Assembly: GCA_041584755.1 (NCBI GenBank)
Contig: JBFHDK010000009.1
Coordinates: forward strand, 1 to 58,136
Source of the DNA: HB2-32-21 sp003448675
GTDB lineage: Bacteria; Pseudomonadota; Gammaproteobacteria; Pseudomonadales; Porticoccaceae
Length of the DNA stretch: 58,136 nt
Direction of reading: 5' to 3'
Position numbers and translations under genes: made by a program. This document shows positions 25,370 to 34,655 of this stretch, in pieces; the first letter of the stretch is position 1, and every line of letters begins with the position of its first letter. The notes below the pieces were generated by a model. The model was not told the origin of the DNA and ran no database searches. It was given only the letters and a program-made list of their open reading frames with translations.

Positions 25370-26500
25370 ATGCACCTTAGCAAGATCAATGTGCGGGGCA
25401 TACGCAATATCAAGCAAGCGGCACTGAGTCCCTCATCCTCAATAAACATCATCTATGGCCGCAATGGCTGCGGAAAAACCAGTTTGCTGGAAGCAATTTA
25501 TTTGTTGGGTCGGGGACGTTCATTTCGCAGTTCCCGGCTAAGGTCCGTGATCAATGCTGAGTGTCAAGAATGCCTGGTGTTCGCGGTATTGAGCGATAGG
25601 TCTGAAGGACAGGGGTGCAATGAAACGCCCATAGGTGTCAGGCGCTCGGGCAGTGGAGAGTTTCAGTTTAAGATAGCTGGACAGCAGGTCTATACCGCTT
25701 CTCTCTTGGCTGAAAAGCTTCCGACCTTAGTGGTTAACAGCGACACTTTTGCTCTCGTTGACGGTAGCCCCGGGGATCGACGGCGGTTTCTGGATTGGGG
25801 AGTGTTTCACGTGGAACAAGCCCCCAGGGAACTTTGGCGTAATCATCAGCGAGTCTTGAAACAGCGCAATAACCTTCTACGTCGTGGTAAAATCGACCGT
25901 GAACAATTACAGGTATGGGATAGGGAGTTCGCGGAATTAAGCGAGCAGGTCGCCAACTATAGAGAGTCTTACTTCGCTCGGTTTGTGCCGGAGTGTCAAG
26001 CAGCATATAAGGCATTAAGCGGGGAGGAAGTCGACCTTGAAGTAGAATTGTTTCCTGGTTGGCAGAAAAAAACATCTCTCCGAGACGAGCTGAAGGCCAG
26101 TTTTCAGCGAGATCAGCAAAGCAAAACCACCAATGTCGGAGCCCATCGTGCGGATTTGAAGCTCAAGTGTGGTGGTCGGTCAGCGGTAGAAGTGCTGTCT
26201 CGCGGACAGATCAAACTACTGGTGCTGGCAATGCAGTTGGCTCAGGGGCGTATTCTCCGAAAAATAAAGAGACGGGACTGTATCTACCTTCTCGATGATT
26301 TAGCGGCGGAGCTCGATCGTATGAATCTGTCACGCTGCTTGGCGTTCCTCGCAGATCAACGCGACCAGGTCTTTTTAACGGGAACTGATCGGCATACTTT
26401 ATTGAGTGTAATGCCAGAGCGGATATATCAAGATCCGGCAGTGTTTCACGTGGAACAAGGTGTGGTTACTGCAGAGCCTTTGGCTGATGCTGTTAGATAA
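25370..26500 (+). CDS. recF: DNA replication and repair protein RecF
   Basis: SMC-like ATPase that loads RecA at gaps. 376 aa with Walker A YGRNGCGKTSLLEAIYLLG, the signature-type segment VLSRGQIKLLVLAMQLAQG and Walker B CIYLLDDLAAELD. Two parS sites lie inside the gene; each encodes the same hexapeptide VFHVEQ (residues 145-150 and 358-363). The second is in the poorly conserved C-terminal tail, which suggests selection on the DNA rather than the protein. Confidence 0.96.
   Translation: MHLSKINVRGIRNIKQAALSPSSSINIIYGRNGCGKTSLLEAIYLLGRGRSFRSSRLRSVINAECQECLVFAVLSDRSEGQGCNETPIGVRRSGSGEFQFKIAGQQVYTASLLAEKLPTLVVNSDTFALVDGSPGDRRRFLDWGVFHVEQAPRELWRNHQRVLKQRNNLLRRGKIDREQLQVWDREFAELSEQVANYRESYFARFVPECQAAYKALSGEEVDLEVELFPGWQKKTSLRDELKASFQRDQQSKTTNVGAHRADLKLKCGGRSAVEVLSRGQIKLLVLAMQLAQGRILRKIKRRDCIYLLDDLAAELDRMNLSRCLAFLADQRDQVFLTGTDRHTLLSVMPERIYQDPAVFHVEQGVVTAEPLADAVR
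25803..25818. other. parS site 1 (ParB binding site)
   Basis: TGTTTCACGTGGAACA, matching the canonical 16-bp parS palindrome with one asymmetric position (T/G pair instead of T/A). It lies within recF codons 145-150. Confidence 0.93.
26442..26457. other. parS site 2 (ParB binding site)
   Basis: TGTTTCACGTGGAACA, identical to site 1 and 639 bases downstream, in the same codon phase, within recF codons 358-363. No further CACGTG-centred parS was found in the window. Confidence 0.93.
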
Positions 26501-26512
26501 AGGGTATGAAAT

Positions 26513-28927
26513 ATGAGTGATAAAGACGGATATGATTCTTCCGACATCAAGGTACTGAAAGGCCTAGATGCGGTCCGCAAAAGGCCGGGTATGTACATCG
26601 GTGATACGGATGATGGCACTGGCCTGCATCATATGGTCTTTGAACTGGTGGACAACGCGGTTGATGAAGCGCTGGCCGGGCATTGCAGCGAGATATTGGT
26701 GACCATTCATTCTGACGAATCGGTGTCCGTCTCTGATAACGGCCGCGGTATTCCCACGGATATGCACGAGGAGGGTGTTTCGGCAGCGGAGGTCATTATG
26801 ACGGTGCTCCATGCCGGTGGAAAGTTTGATGAAAACAGCTACAAAGTATCTGGTGGCCTCCATGGGGTTGGCGTTTCAGTGGTCAATGCTTTATCGGAAA
26901 AGTTGGTATTGACTATTCGACGTAATAACGAAGTGCATGAGCAAACCTATCATCATGGGGTTCCAGAGTCGCCCCTGAGCGTGGTGGGTTCCACGGATAT
27001 ATCAGGCACGGATGTGCATTTCTGGCCGTCTCCCGATACCTTCGCAGACATCAACTTCCATTTTGATATTCTTGCAAACCGCTTACGTGAATTGTCTTTC
27101 CTGAATTCCGGTGTGCGTATTGTCTTGAGTGATAAGCGTACGGGGCGCGAGGATATATACGAATATGAGGGGGGCCTGAAAGCTTTTGTTGAGCACCTCA
27201 ATGACAATAAGAACCCGATTAATACAGTCATCCATTTTGATAATCCTGATAGTCAGGGCCTGGGTGTCGAAGTAGCCCTGCAATGGAACGATAGCTTTCA
27301 GGAGAATATATTCTGTTACACCAACAATATTCCCCAGCGAGACGGTGGTACCCATTTGGCTGGATTTCGCTCCGCCCTGACGCGTTCTCTGAATACCTAC
27401 ATTGAGAAAGAGGGTATGGCCACGAAAGCGAAAGTTAGCACCACCGGTGACGATGCCCGAGAGGGGTTGACGGCGATTATCTCTGTAAAAGTACCCGACC
27501 CCAAGTTCTCATCTCAAACTAAGGATAAGTTAGTGAGTTCCGAGGTAAAAAGCGCTGTTGAGCAGGAGGTTGGCAAGCAGATTAGCGACTTTTTATTGGA
27601 AAACCCTCAGGAAGCACGCAGCATCGTTGGCAAAATGCTTGATGCGGCCCGAGCCAGGGAAGCTGCCCGCAAAGCTCGGGAGATGACCCGGAGAAAGGGG
27701 GCCCTTGATATTGCCGGGTTGCCAGGCAAACTGGCCGATTGTCAGGAAAAAGATCCCGCACTGTCTGAACTATTCCTGGTGGAGGGTGATTCGGCCGGCG
27801 GGTCCGCCAAGCAGGGTCGGGACCGGCGTACCCAGGCCATCCTGCCCTTGAAAGGCAAGATTCTCAACGTTGAAAAAGCCCGCTTTGACAAAATGCTGTC
27901 CAGTGCGGAGGTTGGCACGTTGATTACGGCGCTAGGCTGCGGTATTGGGGTTCAGGAATTCAATATCGAGAAGCTAAGGTACCATACGATCATTATCATG
28001 ACGGATGCGGATGTGGATGGCTCTCATATCCGTACTTTGCTGCTGACTTTCTTTTTCCGGCAGATGCGAGAGTTGGTCGATGGCGGCCATATTTACATTG
28101 CCCAGCCGCCCCTGTACAAAATCAGTAAAGGCAAACAGGAGCAATATCTAAAGGATGATCAAGCACTTACCGAGTTTCTGACCCACACCGCGCTTGATGG
28201 CGCCAGCCTCCACGTAAATGCCGATGCACCGGGGATTTCAGATGATGCACTGGCTTCGTTAGTGGCAGAGTTCCGCTCGGTGATGGCTAAGATAGATCGT
28301 ATGACGCGGTCCTATCCCGGTGATGTCTTGCGTTTGATGATTGACCTGCCTGCTTTGTCACCAGGGCAATTAACCGAACAACAAGTAGTCCGTGACTGGT
28401 GTGATGCCTTAAATCAGTCTTTGTCAAACTCCAACGGTGATACCGGCCCGCGCCGCATGGAGCTTGCCAGGGATCAGGAGCGGGGCTATTTCCTTCCTGA
28501 GTTTCACCAGGTTGTCCATGGCGTTCCTTCTGTCAGCCGTTTTGGCCATGAGTTTTTTGCTTCGGCTGAATATAGCGCGATGCTGGGCTTGGGGGAAAGG
28601 CTCGCGGGTTTGCTGGAGCCTGGAGCATATATTAAGCGAGGTGAAAAAACTCTAGAAATTAATAGCTTGCAAGAAGCGATAGACTGGCTAATGGCTGAAT
28701 CCAGACGTGGGTACTATATCCAGCGTTATAAAGGTCTTGGCGAAATGAATCCCGAACAACTGTGGGAAACAACGATAAACCCGGAAACTCGACGTTTACT
28801 ACGGGTGACGGTGGAAGATGCGATTGCTGCGGATCAGATGTTCAATACCCTGATGGGAGATCATGTGGAGCCACGGCGAGAGTTTATCGAAGATAACGCC
28901 CTGGCTGTTGTGAATCTAGATATCTAG
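26513..28927 (+). CDS. gyrB: DNA gyrase subunit B
   Basis: ATPase subunit of the type II topoisomerase that introduces negative supercoils. 804 aa: GHKL ATPase domain (ELVDNAVDEALAGHC, DNGRGIP, GGLHGVGVSVVNALS), transducer domain, TOPRIM domain (EGDSAGGSAKQGRDRR, PLKGKILNVEKA, DADVDGSHI), a gammaproteobacterial insertion of about 170 residues, and the C-terminal tail YKGLGEMNPEQLWETT ending VNLDI. It follows recF by 12 bases. Confidence 0.98.
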   Translation: MSDKDGYDSSDIKVLKGLDAVRKRPGMYIGDTDDGTGLHHMVFELVDNAVDEALAGHCSEILVTIHSDESVSVSDNGRGIPTDMHEEGVSAAEVIMTVLHAGGKFDENSYKVSGGLHGVGVSVVNALSEKLVLTIRRNNEVHEQTYHHGVPESPLSVVGSTDISGTDVHFWPSPDTFADINFHFDILANRLRELSFLNSGVRIVLSDKRTGREDIYEYEGGLKAFVEHLNDNKNPINTVIHFDNPDSQGLGVEVALQWNDSFQENIFCYTNNIPQRDGGTHLAGFRSALTRSLNTYIEKEGMATKAKVSTTGDDAREGLTAIISVKVPDPKFSSQTKDKLVSSEVKSAVEQEVGKQISDFLLENPQEARSIVGKMLDAARAREAARKAREMTRRKGALDIAGLPGKLADCQEKDPALSELFLVEGDSAGGSAKQGRDRRTQAILPLKGKILNVEKARFDKMLSSAEVGTLITALGCGIGVQEFNIEKLRYHTIIIMTDADVDGSHIRTLLLTFFFRQMRELVDGGHIYIAQPPLYKISKGKQEQYLKDDQALTEFLTHTALDGASLHVNADAPGISDDALASLVAEFRSVMAKIDRMTRSYPGDVLRLMIDLPALSPGQLTEQQVVRDWCDALNQSLSNSNGDTGPRRMELARDQERGYFLPEFHQVVHGVPSVSRFGHEFFASAEYSAMLGLGERLAGLLEPGAYIKRGEKTLEINSLQEAIDWLMAESRRGYYIQRYKGLGEMNPEQLWETTINPETRRLLRVTVEDAIAADQMFNTLMGDHVEPRREFIEDNALAVVNLDI

Positions 28928-28944
28928 CGCAAGTAAACACTTAC

Positions 28945-29112
28945 TTATTCGCCTTCTCGCTTATCCCATATGTCTCCATCAGCACTGCGTCGGCCTTTAT
29001 TTTTTCTGCGGTTCTCGTTATCCAGCTCAAAACGAATCTCGACGCGACGATCAGAGTTTTTTCTGCGCTGCTCTCTGCGTTGTTCCGGCCCAGTGTATTC
29101 ATTATCAGGCAT
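28945..29112 (-). CDS. Small arginine-rich hypothetical protein
   Basis: 55 codons with a good ribosome site (AAGGAGTTGATA then ATG). The protein is very polar and charged. It begins MPDNEYTGPEQRREQRRKNS and has repeated RR pairs (QRREQRRK, SDRRVEIRFEL, NRRKNKGRRS). It has no membrane segment or cysteine. It is the last gene after glyQ-glyS-gmhB-plsC, 81 bases past plsC, and converges with gyrB. Function is not recognised; nucleic-acid or ribosome association would fit the charge but is not shown. Confidence 0.7.
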   Translation of the reverse strand: MPDNEYTGPEQRREQRRKNSDRRVEIRFELDNENRRKNKGRRSADGDIWDKREGE

Positions 29113-29193
29113 TATCAACTCCTTGTAGCTCGTACCAGCGAAGATGCTTTCAAAGCGGCCAGTCTAGCAGGAAATCGAAATTTTAAGCAGTGT

Positions 29194-29919
29194 CTAGGCA
29201 GGAAAGTTTGAAACCGTCGATGTTATCCAGGCTTTGATGCTGGCGGTTAACTCCTTACTGTCCATGCCTGAGTTCTCCGGTAAAACTGGCGTACCGATAA
29301 CGACTCTTATGGTACCCGGGTGCTTTAAAAAGCGGTGGGCCGGCCAGTGTTTGCCCGCGTTGTGGGCAATCGGCACCAGTGGGGCTTTTGCAGCTATTGC
29401 CAGTGCCGCCCCACTGCGTCCGTAATTGCCGATTTTCCCAGCCTCGATGCGCGTACCTTCAGGGTAGATCAAGACATTATTTCCTTCCTCCAGGCGTAAC
29501 TTCCCCTGGTTCAGTATCTCGCGTAGTGCGGCACGTGGATTGGATCTGTCGATGGCGATAGGTTTGGTCATGGCCAGGCCCCAGCCAAACAGGGGGATGC
29601 GTAGTAGTTCCTGTTTAAGGATGGTGCTAACCGGGCGCAATAGTCTCTGTAAATAGTAGGTCTCCCAGGCGGACTGATGGTTGCTGAGCGCAACGAAGGG
29701 GACGTCCGGGATGTTTTCCAGGCCTTCCACGTGCAGGCGTATGCCGCAACTAAGATTCAACCAGCGGACAATAAGGGCATTGGCGAGGGTGATGAAGTGT
29801 TGACGTAGGCGGTAAGGCATCGCGAAGCCGACAGTACATCCGAGCACGGAGAACACCCCCACCAGAGGCAGATAACCCAAATAAAAAAGGCTGGAACGAA
29901 TGGTCATCAGCACTTTCAT
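29194..29919 (-). CDS. plsC: 1-acyl-sn-glycerol-3-phosphate acyltransferase
   Basis: Inner-membrane acyltransferase making phosphatidic acid from lysophosphatidic acid. 241 aa; one N-terminal hydrophobic helix (about 8-35). Motif I is NHQSAWET, i.e. HX4E rather than the usual HX4D, a variant I recall in this subfamily. Motif III is YPEGTR, and a late VPIAHNAG segment matches motif IV. It lies 12 bases after gmhB, as in Pseudomonas near gyrB. An ATG with GAGGA upstream is the start. Confidence 0.88.
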   Translation of the reverse strand: MKVLMTIRSSLFYLGYLPLVGVFSVLGCTVGFAMPYRLRQHFITLANALIVRWLNLSCGIRLHVEGLENIPDVPFVALSNHQSAWETYYLQRLLRPVSTILKQELLRIPLFGWGLAMTKPIAIDRSNPRAALREILNQGKLRLEEGNNVLIYPEGTRIEAGKIGNYGRSGAALAIAAKAPLVPIAHNAGKHWPAHRFLKHPGTIRVVIGTPVLPENSGMDSKELTASIKAWITSTVSNFPA

Positions 29920-29931
29920 AACCCAGTGTCC

Positions 29932-30483
29932 TCAAACCTGGAGCAAAGCAGCCACTGCGGCTGATAAGTTGTCGTAGACCAGGACATCGGCATAGGCGTG
30001 ATTTTCCGGTTGAGACAATGTTTCTTCCGTGATTTTTCCCTTGCCGGTTCGGACCAGCATCAGGCGACAACCCAGTTCTCGCCCTGCCTGGAGATCTCGC
30101 AAACTATCTCCGATTAAAGGTACGCCCACGAGCTCAGTTTGAAAGTCCTCTGCTATCGACAGTAAAAGCCCCGGTGCAGGCTTACGACAGGCACAACCTT
30201 CCTCTGGCAGATGAGGACAGTAATAAATACCCTCAATATGCCCGCCAGCGGCGTCAACCAGGTTGCGCAATTTTTCGTGCATGGTTTCCAGTTCATCCAG
30301 TCCAAACAGCCCGCGGGAAAGACCAGATTGATTGGTGGCCACCACTACCGCGTAGCCGGCCTGACTTAGCCTGGCGATGGCTTCGATGCTGCCGGGCAGG
30401 GGTCGCCATTCCTCGGCGCTTTTTATGTACTCATTGGAGTCATAATTAATGACCCCGTCACGATCCAGGATAATCAGCTTCAT
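29932..30483 (-). CDS. gmhB: D-glycero-beta-D-manno-heptose 1,7-bisphosphate 7-phosphatase
   Basis: HAD-superfamily phosphatase in ADP-heptose synthesis for the LPS inner core. 183 aa. HAD motif I is ILDRDGVINYDS, motif II ATNQSG, and the Zn-binding loop YYCPHLPEEGCACRKPAPG has the expected Cys/His pattern. Motif IV is LIGDSLRDLQAG. It lies between glyS (8-base gap) and plsC. Confidence 0.94.
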   Translation of the reverse strand: MKLIILDRDGVINYDSNEYIKSAEEWRPLPGSIEAIARLSQAGYAVVVATNQSGLSRGLFGLDELETMHEKLRNLVDAAGGHIEGIYYCPHLPEEGCACRKPAPGLLLSIAEDFQTELVGVPLIGDSLRDLQAGRELGCRLMLVRTGKGKITEETLSQPENHAYADVLVYDNLSAAVAALLQV

Positions 30484-30491
30484 GGAAGCAA

Positions 30492-32567
30492 TTAGCCGAC
30501 AGTCGTGATCAGCGAGACATCCGCCACTTCGAGGAATAGCCCCCGGAGCTGGGCCAGGAGGGCGAGCCGGTTGTCTCTGACAGCCTGGTCTTCAACCATT
30601 ACCATGACGCTGTCGAAGAAAGCATCGACGGGCTCTTTCAGCCCAGCCAGTAGAGCCAGCGCCTCCCCGTAATTCCTGTCCTTCACCAGCCCGTAGAAGC
30701 GCGACGACAAGGTGTTAATTTGTTCGTGTAACTGGGTTTCCTCCGGCGCGCTAAATAACGTGCTGTCAACAACGTGCGCCGTATTGGAACCTTCCTGTTT
30801 GCTCAGCAGATTGGCGACCCGTTTGTTGGCCGCAGCCAGCGTGGGCGCTTCCGTACGGGTCATAAAACTGGCCACGGCTTCTATGCGCTCGACGATATCG
30901 ACCGGGTTAGTGAGGTTTTTCGCCATCACCGCCTGGACGGCGGAAACGGCCACTCCCTGGTCTTCAAACCAGGCATAGAAACGTTCATTAATGTAAGTAA
31001 ATACTTGCTTACGGTTCTCTTCACTAATAGCAACAACACTGTAGCCGCTCGCCGCCTGGTCAATGACATCCGCCAGATCCAGATCCAGCTTGTTTTCGAC
31101 CAATATCCGCAATATGGCCAGGCTGGCGCGACGCAGGGCGAAGGGGTCGCTGGAGCCACTGGGGATTTGACCGATGGCGAAAATACCCACCAGGGTATCC
31201 AGGCGGTCAGCCAGGGCCAGGGTGATGCCGGTCTTGCTGGTGGGTAGCGCATCGCCGCTAAAGCGAGGCTGATACTGTTCCAGCAATGCCTGGCAGACAG
31301 AGGCTTCCAGCTGCTCGGCGCGGGCATAGTGCTCACCCATGGTGCCCTGTAAATCAGGGAATTCCAGCACCATTTCCGAGACCAGGTCGGACTTGCTGAG
31401 TTGCGCGGCCTGCTCGCAGAGTTTTGCATCGGCCTCAAGGTAGTGGGCGAGATAGGCCGCGAGTTTTGCGACTCGCTCCGTTTTATCGAACACCGAGCCC
31501 AGTTTTTTCTGGAACACGATATTGCGCAGCTGCTCCCGTCGTTCCTGCAGGGTAACCTTCTGATCGGTTTTATAAAAGAATGCAGCATCCGCCAGGCGCG
31601 GCCGAATTACCCGCTCATTGCCGGCGATAATTTTCTCCGGCTGGCTGCTGTCGATGTTGGCGACAGTGATGAAAGCCGGCAAAAGCGCGCCATTGCTATC
31701 GACCAGATGAAAATACTTCTGGTGTTCCTTCATGGAAGAAACCAGGGCGGGCGCTGGGACTTTGAGGAAGTCGCTATCAAAGTTGCCGGCTAGAACCACG
31801 GGCCATTCATTGAGGGCGGTGACTTCGTCGAGCAAATTTTCATCAATGATCGCTTGAGCGTTCAAGTCACTGGCGGTAGTTTCGATACGGTTTCGGATCA
31901 GCTCCCTGCGCTCGGCAAAGTCGGCAATCACCCGGTGCTGGTGCAAAATTTCCGCGTAAGCACTGGCCCGTCCGATCAATACGGCGTCGGGATGATGAAA
32001 GCGATGGCCGCGGGAATATTGCCCGGCGGTAATACCCAGAATATTTCCTTCAACCACTGTGTCGCCATATATCATCATTACCCAGTGCACAGGACGCACG
32101 AACTCGGCCCTGCTGGCGCCCCAACGCATGCGCTTATCGATGGGCAACGCCGCCAGTGCCTGCTCGACCATGGTGGGTAGCAATTCGACGCTGGCTTTAC
32201 CCGCTGCCCGCTTGCGAAACGCCAGGCGTGGGCCTTTATCGCTCTCTGCCTGTTCGAGCTCTTCAATACTGACACCACAGCTCCGGGCAAAGCCCTCGGC
32301 GGCTTTGGTGGGCTTGCCATTGGCATCGTAGGCAGCGGCCACGGCGGGACCCAGCTTTTCGCTGAATTGTTCAGGTTGCTGTTGCGCGAGGCTGGATACC
32401 AGCACCGCCAGCCGGCGCGGGGTGGCGTAGGGCTTGATTGCCGAATGCTCCAGATTAGCCTCGCGGAGTTGGCTCTCCAGACCCAGTGCAAAAGCGGTCA
32501 TCAGGTGTTTTAGCGATTTCGGGGGCAGTTCCTCGGTGCCGATTTCGACCAGAAAGTCCTTGCTCAT
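30492..32567 (-). CDS. glyS: Glycyl-tRNA synthetase beta subunit
   Basis: Large subunit of the alpha2-beta2 bacterial GlyRS, 691 aa. The N-terminus KDFLVEIGTEELPPKSL, the segment AVLVSSLAQQQ, the HD-type region EMVLEFPDLQGTMGEHYA and DPFALRRASLAILRIL are family hallmarks. The C-terminal part is an anticodon-binding helical domain. It overlaps glyQ by 4 bases. Confidence 0.97.
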   Translation of the reverse strand: MSKDFLVEIGTEELPPKSLKHLMTAFALGLESQLREANLEHSAIKPYATPRRLAVLVSSLAQQQPEQFSEKLGPAVAAAYDANGKPTKAAEGFARSCGVSIEELEQAESDKGPRLAFRKRAAGKASVELLPTMVEQALAALPIDKRMRWGASRAEFVRPVHWVMMIYGDTVVEGNILGITAGQYSRGHRFHHPDAVLIGRASAYAEILHQHRVIADFAERRELIRNRIETTASDLNAQAIIDENLLDEVTALNEWPVVLAGNFDSDFLKVPAPALVSSMKEHQKYFHLVDSNGALLPAFITVANIDSSQPEKIIAGNERVIRPRLADAAFFYKTDQKVTLQERREQLRNIVFQKKLGSVFDKTERVAKLAAYLAHYLEADAKLCEQAAQLSKSDLVSEMVLEFPDLQGTMGEHYARAEQLEASVCQALLEQYQPRFSGDALPTSKTGITLALADRLDTLVGIFAIGQIPSGSSDPFALRRASLAILRILVENKLDLDLADVIDQAASGYSVVAISEENRKQVFTYINERFYAWFEDQGVAVSAVQAVMAKNLTNPVDIVERIEAVASFMTRTEAPTLAAANKRVANLLSKQEGSNTAHVVDSTLFSAPEETQLHEQINTLSSRFYGLVKDRNYGEALALLAGLKEPVDAFFDSVMVMVEDQAVRDNRLALLAQLRGLFLEVADVSLITTVG

Positions 32568-33517
32568 GCGTTTTGCCCCCGTGCTATGGCGGTCACCTCT
32601 GCCGCCAGTTCCGGAGGTGCCAGTGGAAAGCCCTTGGCCAGTCGGGATTGAAAATAGGCCTCGGCGACGGCGCGGGACATGGTGCGCACGCGCAAAATAA
32701 AGCGCTGTCGTTCGGTAACGGAAATGGCGTGGCGGGCATCCAGCAGATTAAAGGCGTGGGAGGCCTTCATTACCAGCTCATAGGCGGGTAATGCCAGGCC
32801 CGCCTCGACCAGACGCTGGCTCTCTTGTTCCCAGTTATCGAAGTTGCGGGACAGGGCAGGGACATCGGCCTCTTCAAAATTGTAGCGGGACATTTCCACT
32901 TCATTCTGGTGGAAGACATCACCGTAAGTGACCTTTTTGCCGGAGGGATAAACCGTCCACACCAGATCGTAGATGCTGTCCACGCCCTGAAGGTACATGG
33001 CAATACGTTCCAGCCCATAGGTGATTTCACCGGTAACCGGGTAGCATTCAAGGCCACCAACCTGCTGAAAGTACGTGAACTGGGTGACTTCCATGCCATT
33101 GAGCCAGACTTCCCAGCCCAGACCCCAGGCACCGAGGGTAGGGGACTCCCAGTTGTCCTCGACAAAGCGGATATCGTGAACCAGAGGATCTATGCCCAGG
33201 TAGCGCAGGGAATCCAGGTACTGCTCCTGAATATCCTCCGGTGAGGGCTTGAGCACCACCTGGAACTGGTAATAGTGTTGCAGGCGGTTGGGGTTTTCCC
33301 CGTAGCGACCATCGGTGGGGCGGCGACAGGGTTGCACGTAGGCGCTGTTCCAGGTCTCGGGGCCGATAGCGCGCAAAAACGTCGCCGGATGAAAGGTGCC
33401 GGCGCCCACCTCCATATCGAGGGGCTGGAGTATTACGCAACCGCGTTCGGCCCAGAACTGCTGCAAAGCCAGGATCAGACCCTGAAACGTGGATACATCC
33501 GGAGCAATCGCGCTCAT
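32564..33517 (-). CDS. glyQ: Glycyl-tRNA synthetase alpha subunit
   Basis: Class II aminoacylation subunit, 317 aa. FQGLILALQQFWAERGCVI, MEVGAGTFHPATFLRA, VQPCRRPTDGRYGENPNR and GLERIAMYLQ are diagnostic. AGGAAAAGTA precedes the ATG. It heads the glyQ-glyS-gmhB-plsC operon, divergent from the metallo-beta-lactamase-fold gene across about 200 bp. Confidence 0.97.
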   Translation of the reverse strand: MSAIAPDVSTFQGLILALQQFWAERGCVILQPLDMEVGAGTFHPATFLRAIGPETWNSAYVQPCRRPTDGRYGENPNRLQHYYQFQVVLKPSPEDIQEQYLDSLRYLGIDPLVHDIRFVEDNWESPTLGAWGLGWEVWLNGMEVTQFTYFQQVGGLECYPVTGEITYGLERIAMYLQGVDSIYDLVWTVYPSGKKVTYGDVFHQNEVEMSRYNFEEADVPALSRNFDNWEQESQRLVEAGLALPAYELVMKASHAFNLLDARHAISVTERQRFILRVRTMSRAVAEAYFQSRLAKGFPLAPPELAAEVTAIARGQNA

Positions 33518-33719
33518 TACTTTTCCTGAACAAAAATAAGCGGCGATTATATCCCCTGAGCCGGGCAGTGACGAGGCAGGCCCGGCTTGCCGGTGTCACT
33601 CGGGGAAGATTTGATCTATAAGAGGTGAATCTGGATGCGAAACAGAGCCCGTTGCTTTATCGTGTCGAATGTTAAACGGCTGTCGAAATTAACTTGTTGG
33701 TCTACTAGGGAGAATAATC

Positions 33720-34631
33720 ATGACAAACCGAATCATAAAACGCTTGCCGTTGTCCGCCCTGATTCTCGCGGTGTTTTCTTCGGGTTCCGTGCTGGCGGGC
33801 AACCACTGGGACTCGGTGGAGGTTCAAACCGTACCGGTTAGAGATGGCCTGTATATGCTGATGGGCGAGGGTGGCAACATCGGTGTTTCCGTCGGCGAGG
33901 ATGGCACCTTTATTATTGACGATCAGTACGCGGAAATGACTGATAAGATTTCCAGCGCCCTCGGTGCGGTATCCGGTTCCACGCCGCGTTTTCTGGTCAA
34001 TACCCATTGGCACGGTGATCATGCCGGTGGCAATGAAAACTTTGGCAAAAAGGGTTCAATCATTGTTGCTCACGAGAATGTGCGTGAAGCCCTCAAAGTG
34101 GAAAAATCAATCCCGGCTTTTAATATGGTAAAGCCGCCTTCGCCGAAGGAAGCCCTGCCATTAATCACCTATCAGCGGGAAATGAGCCTGCACCTTAATG
34201 GTGACGACCTGCGCCTCTACCACGTCGCCAATGCCCATACCGACGGCGATAGCATTGTTCATTTTTCAAAGGCTAACGTTCTCCACACTGGCGATGTGTT
34301 TTTCAATGGTTTTTATCCCTTTATCGACACGGCCTCCGGGGGCAGTATTGCCGGCATGATCGCCGCCAGTAAAAAGCTGCTCGATTTGGCCGATGAGAAT
34401 ACCCGCATCATGCCGGGCCATGGTCCACTGGCCAGCAAAGCCGAATTGCAGGCCTACCATGACATGCTGGTAACGGCGGAGGCGAATATCGCTGCTCTGA
34501 AAAAAGCCGGGAAGAGCGTTGAGGACGTGGTTGCCGCCAAACCCACCGCCGGGCTTGATGGCGAATGGGGTGATGGTTTTCTTCAACCCGATGTCTGGGT
34601 CAGTATTGTCTATGCTGGCATGAAAGACTGA
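33720..34631 (+). CDS. Periplasmic metallo-beta-lactamase-fold hydrolase
   Basis: 303 aa with a clear signal peptide (about residues 1-26, ending SGSVLAG). The metal-binding set of the MBL fold is complete: HWHGDHAGG, the later His in NAHTDGDSIVHF, Asp in HTGDVFF and His in MPGHGPLA. It resembles secreted MBL proteins of unknown substrate more than clinical beta-lactamases. The GHGP segment and the C-terminal helix-rich tail (AALKKAGKSVEDVVA) are typical of that group. ATG with a weak GGGAG upstream. Stands alone, convergent with the TRAP permease genes. Confidence 0.8.
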   Translation: MTNRIIKRLPLSALILAVFSSGSVLAGNHWDSVEVQTVPVRDGLYMLMGEGGNIGVSVGEDGTFIIDDQYAEMTDKISSALGAVSGSTPRFLVNTHWHGDHAGGNENFGKKGSIIVAHENVREALKVEKSIPAFNMVKPPSPKEALPLITYQREMSLHLNGDDLRLYHVANAHTDGDSIVHFSKANVLHTGDVFFNGFYPFIDTASGGSIAGMIAASKKLLDLADENTRIMPGHGPLASKAELQAYHDMLVTAEANIAALKKAGKSVEDVVAAKPTAGLDGEWGDGFLQPDVWVSIVYAGMKD

Positions 34632-34655
34632 ATCGGGGGCTTTACCGTATTCCAG

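Noticed and set aside
29725..29740. CACGTG-containing site in plsC as a third parS
   Set aside because: TTCCACGTGCAGG matches only one half of the palindrome; other CACGTG hexamers in the window match even less.
33550..33606. Possible hairpin in the glyQ / MBL-fold gene gap
   Set aside because: CCCCTGAG and CTCGGGG arms pair imperfectly across a long loop and there is no T run; not strong enough to call.
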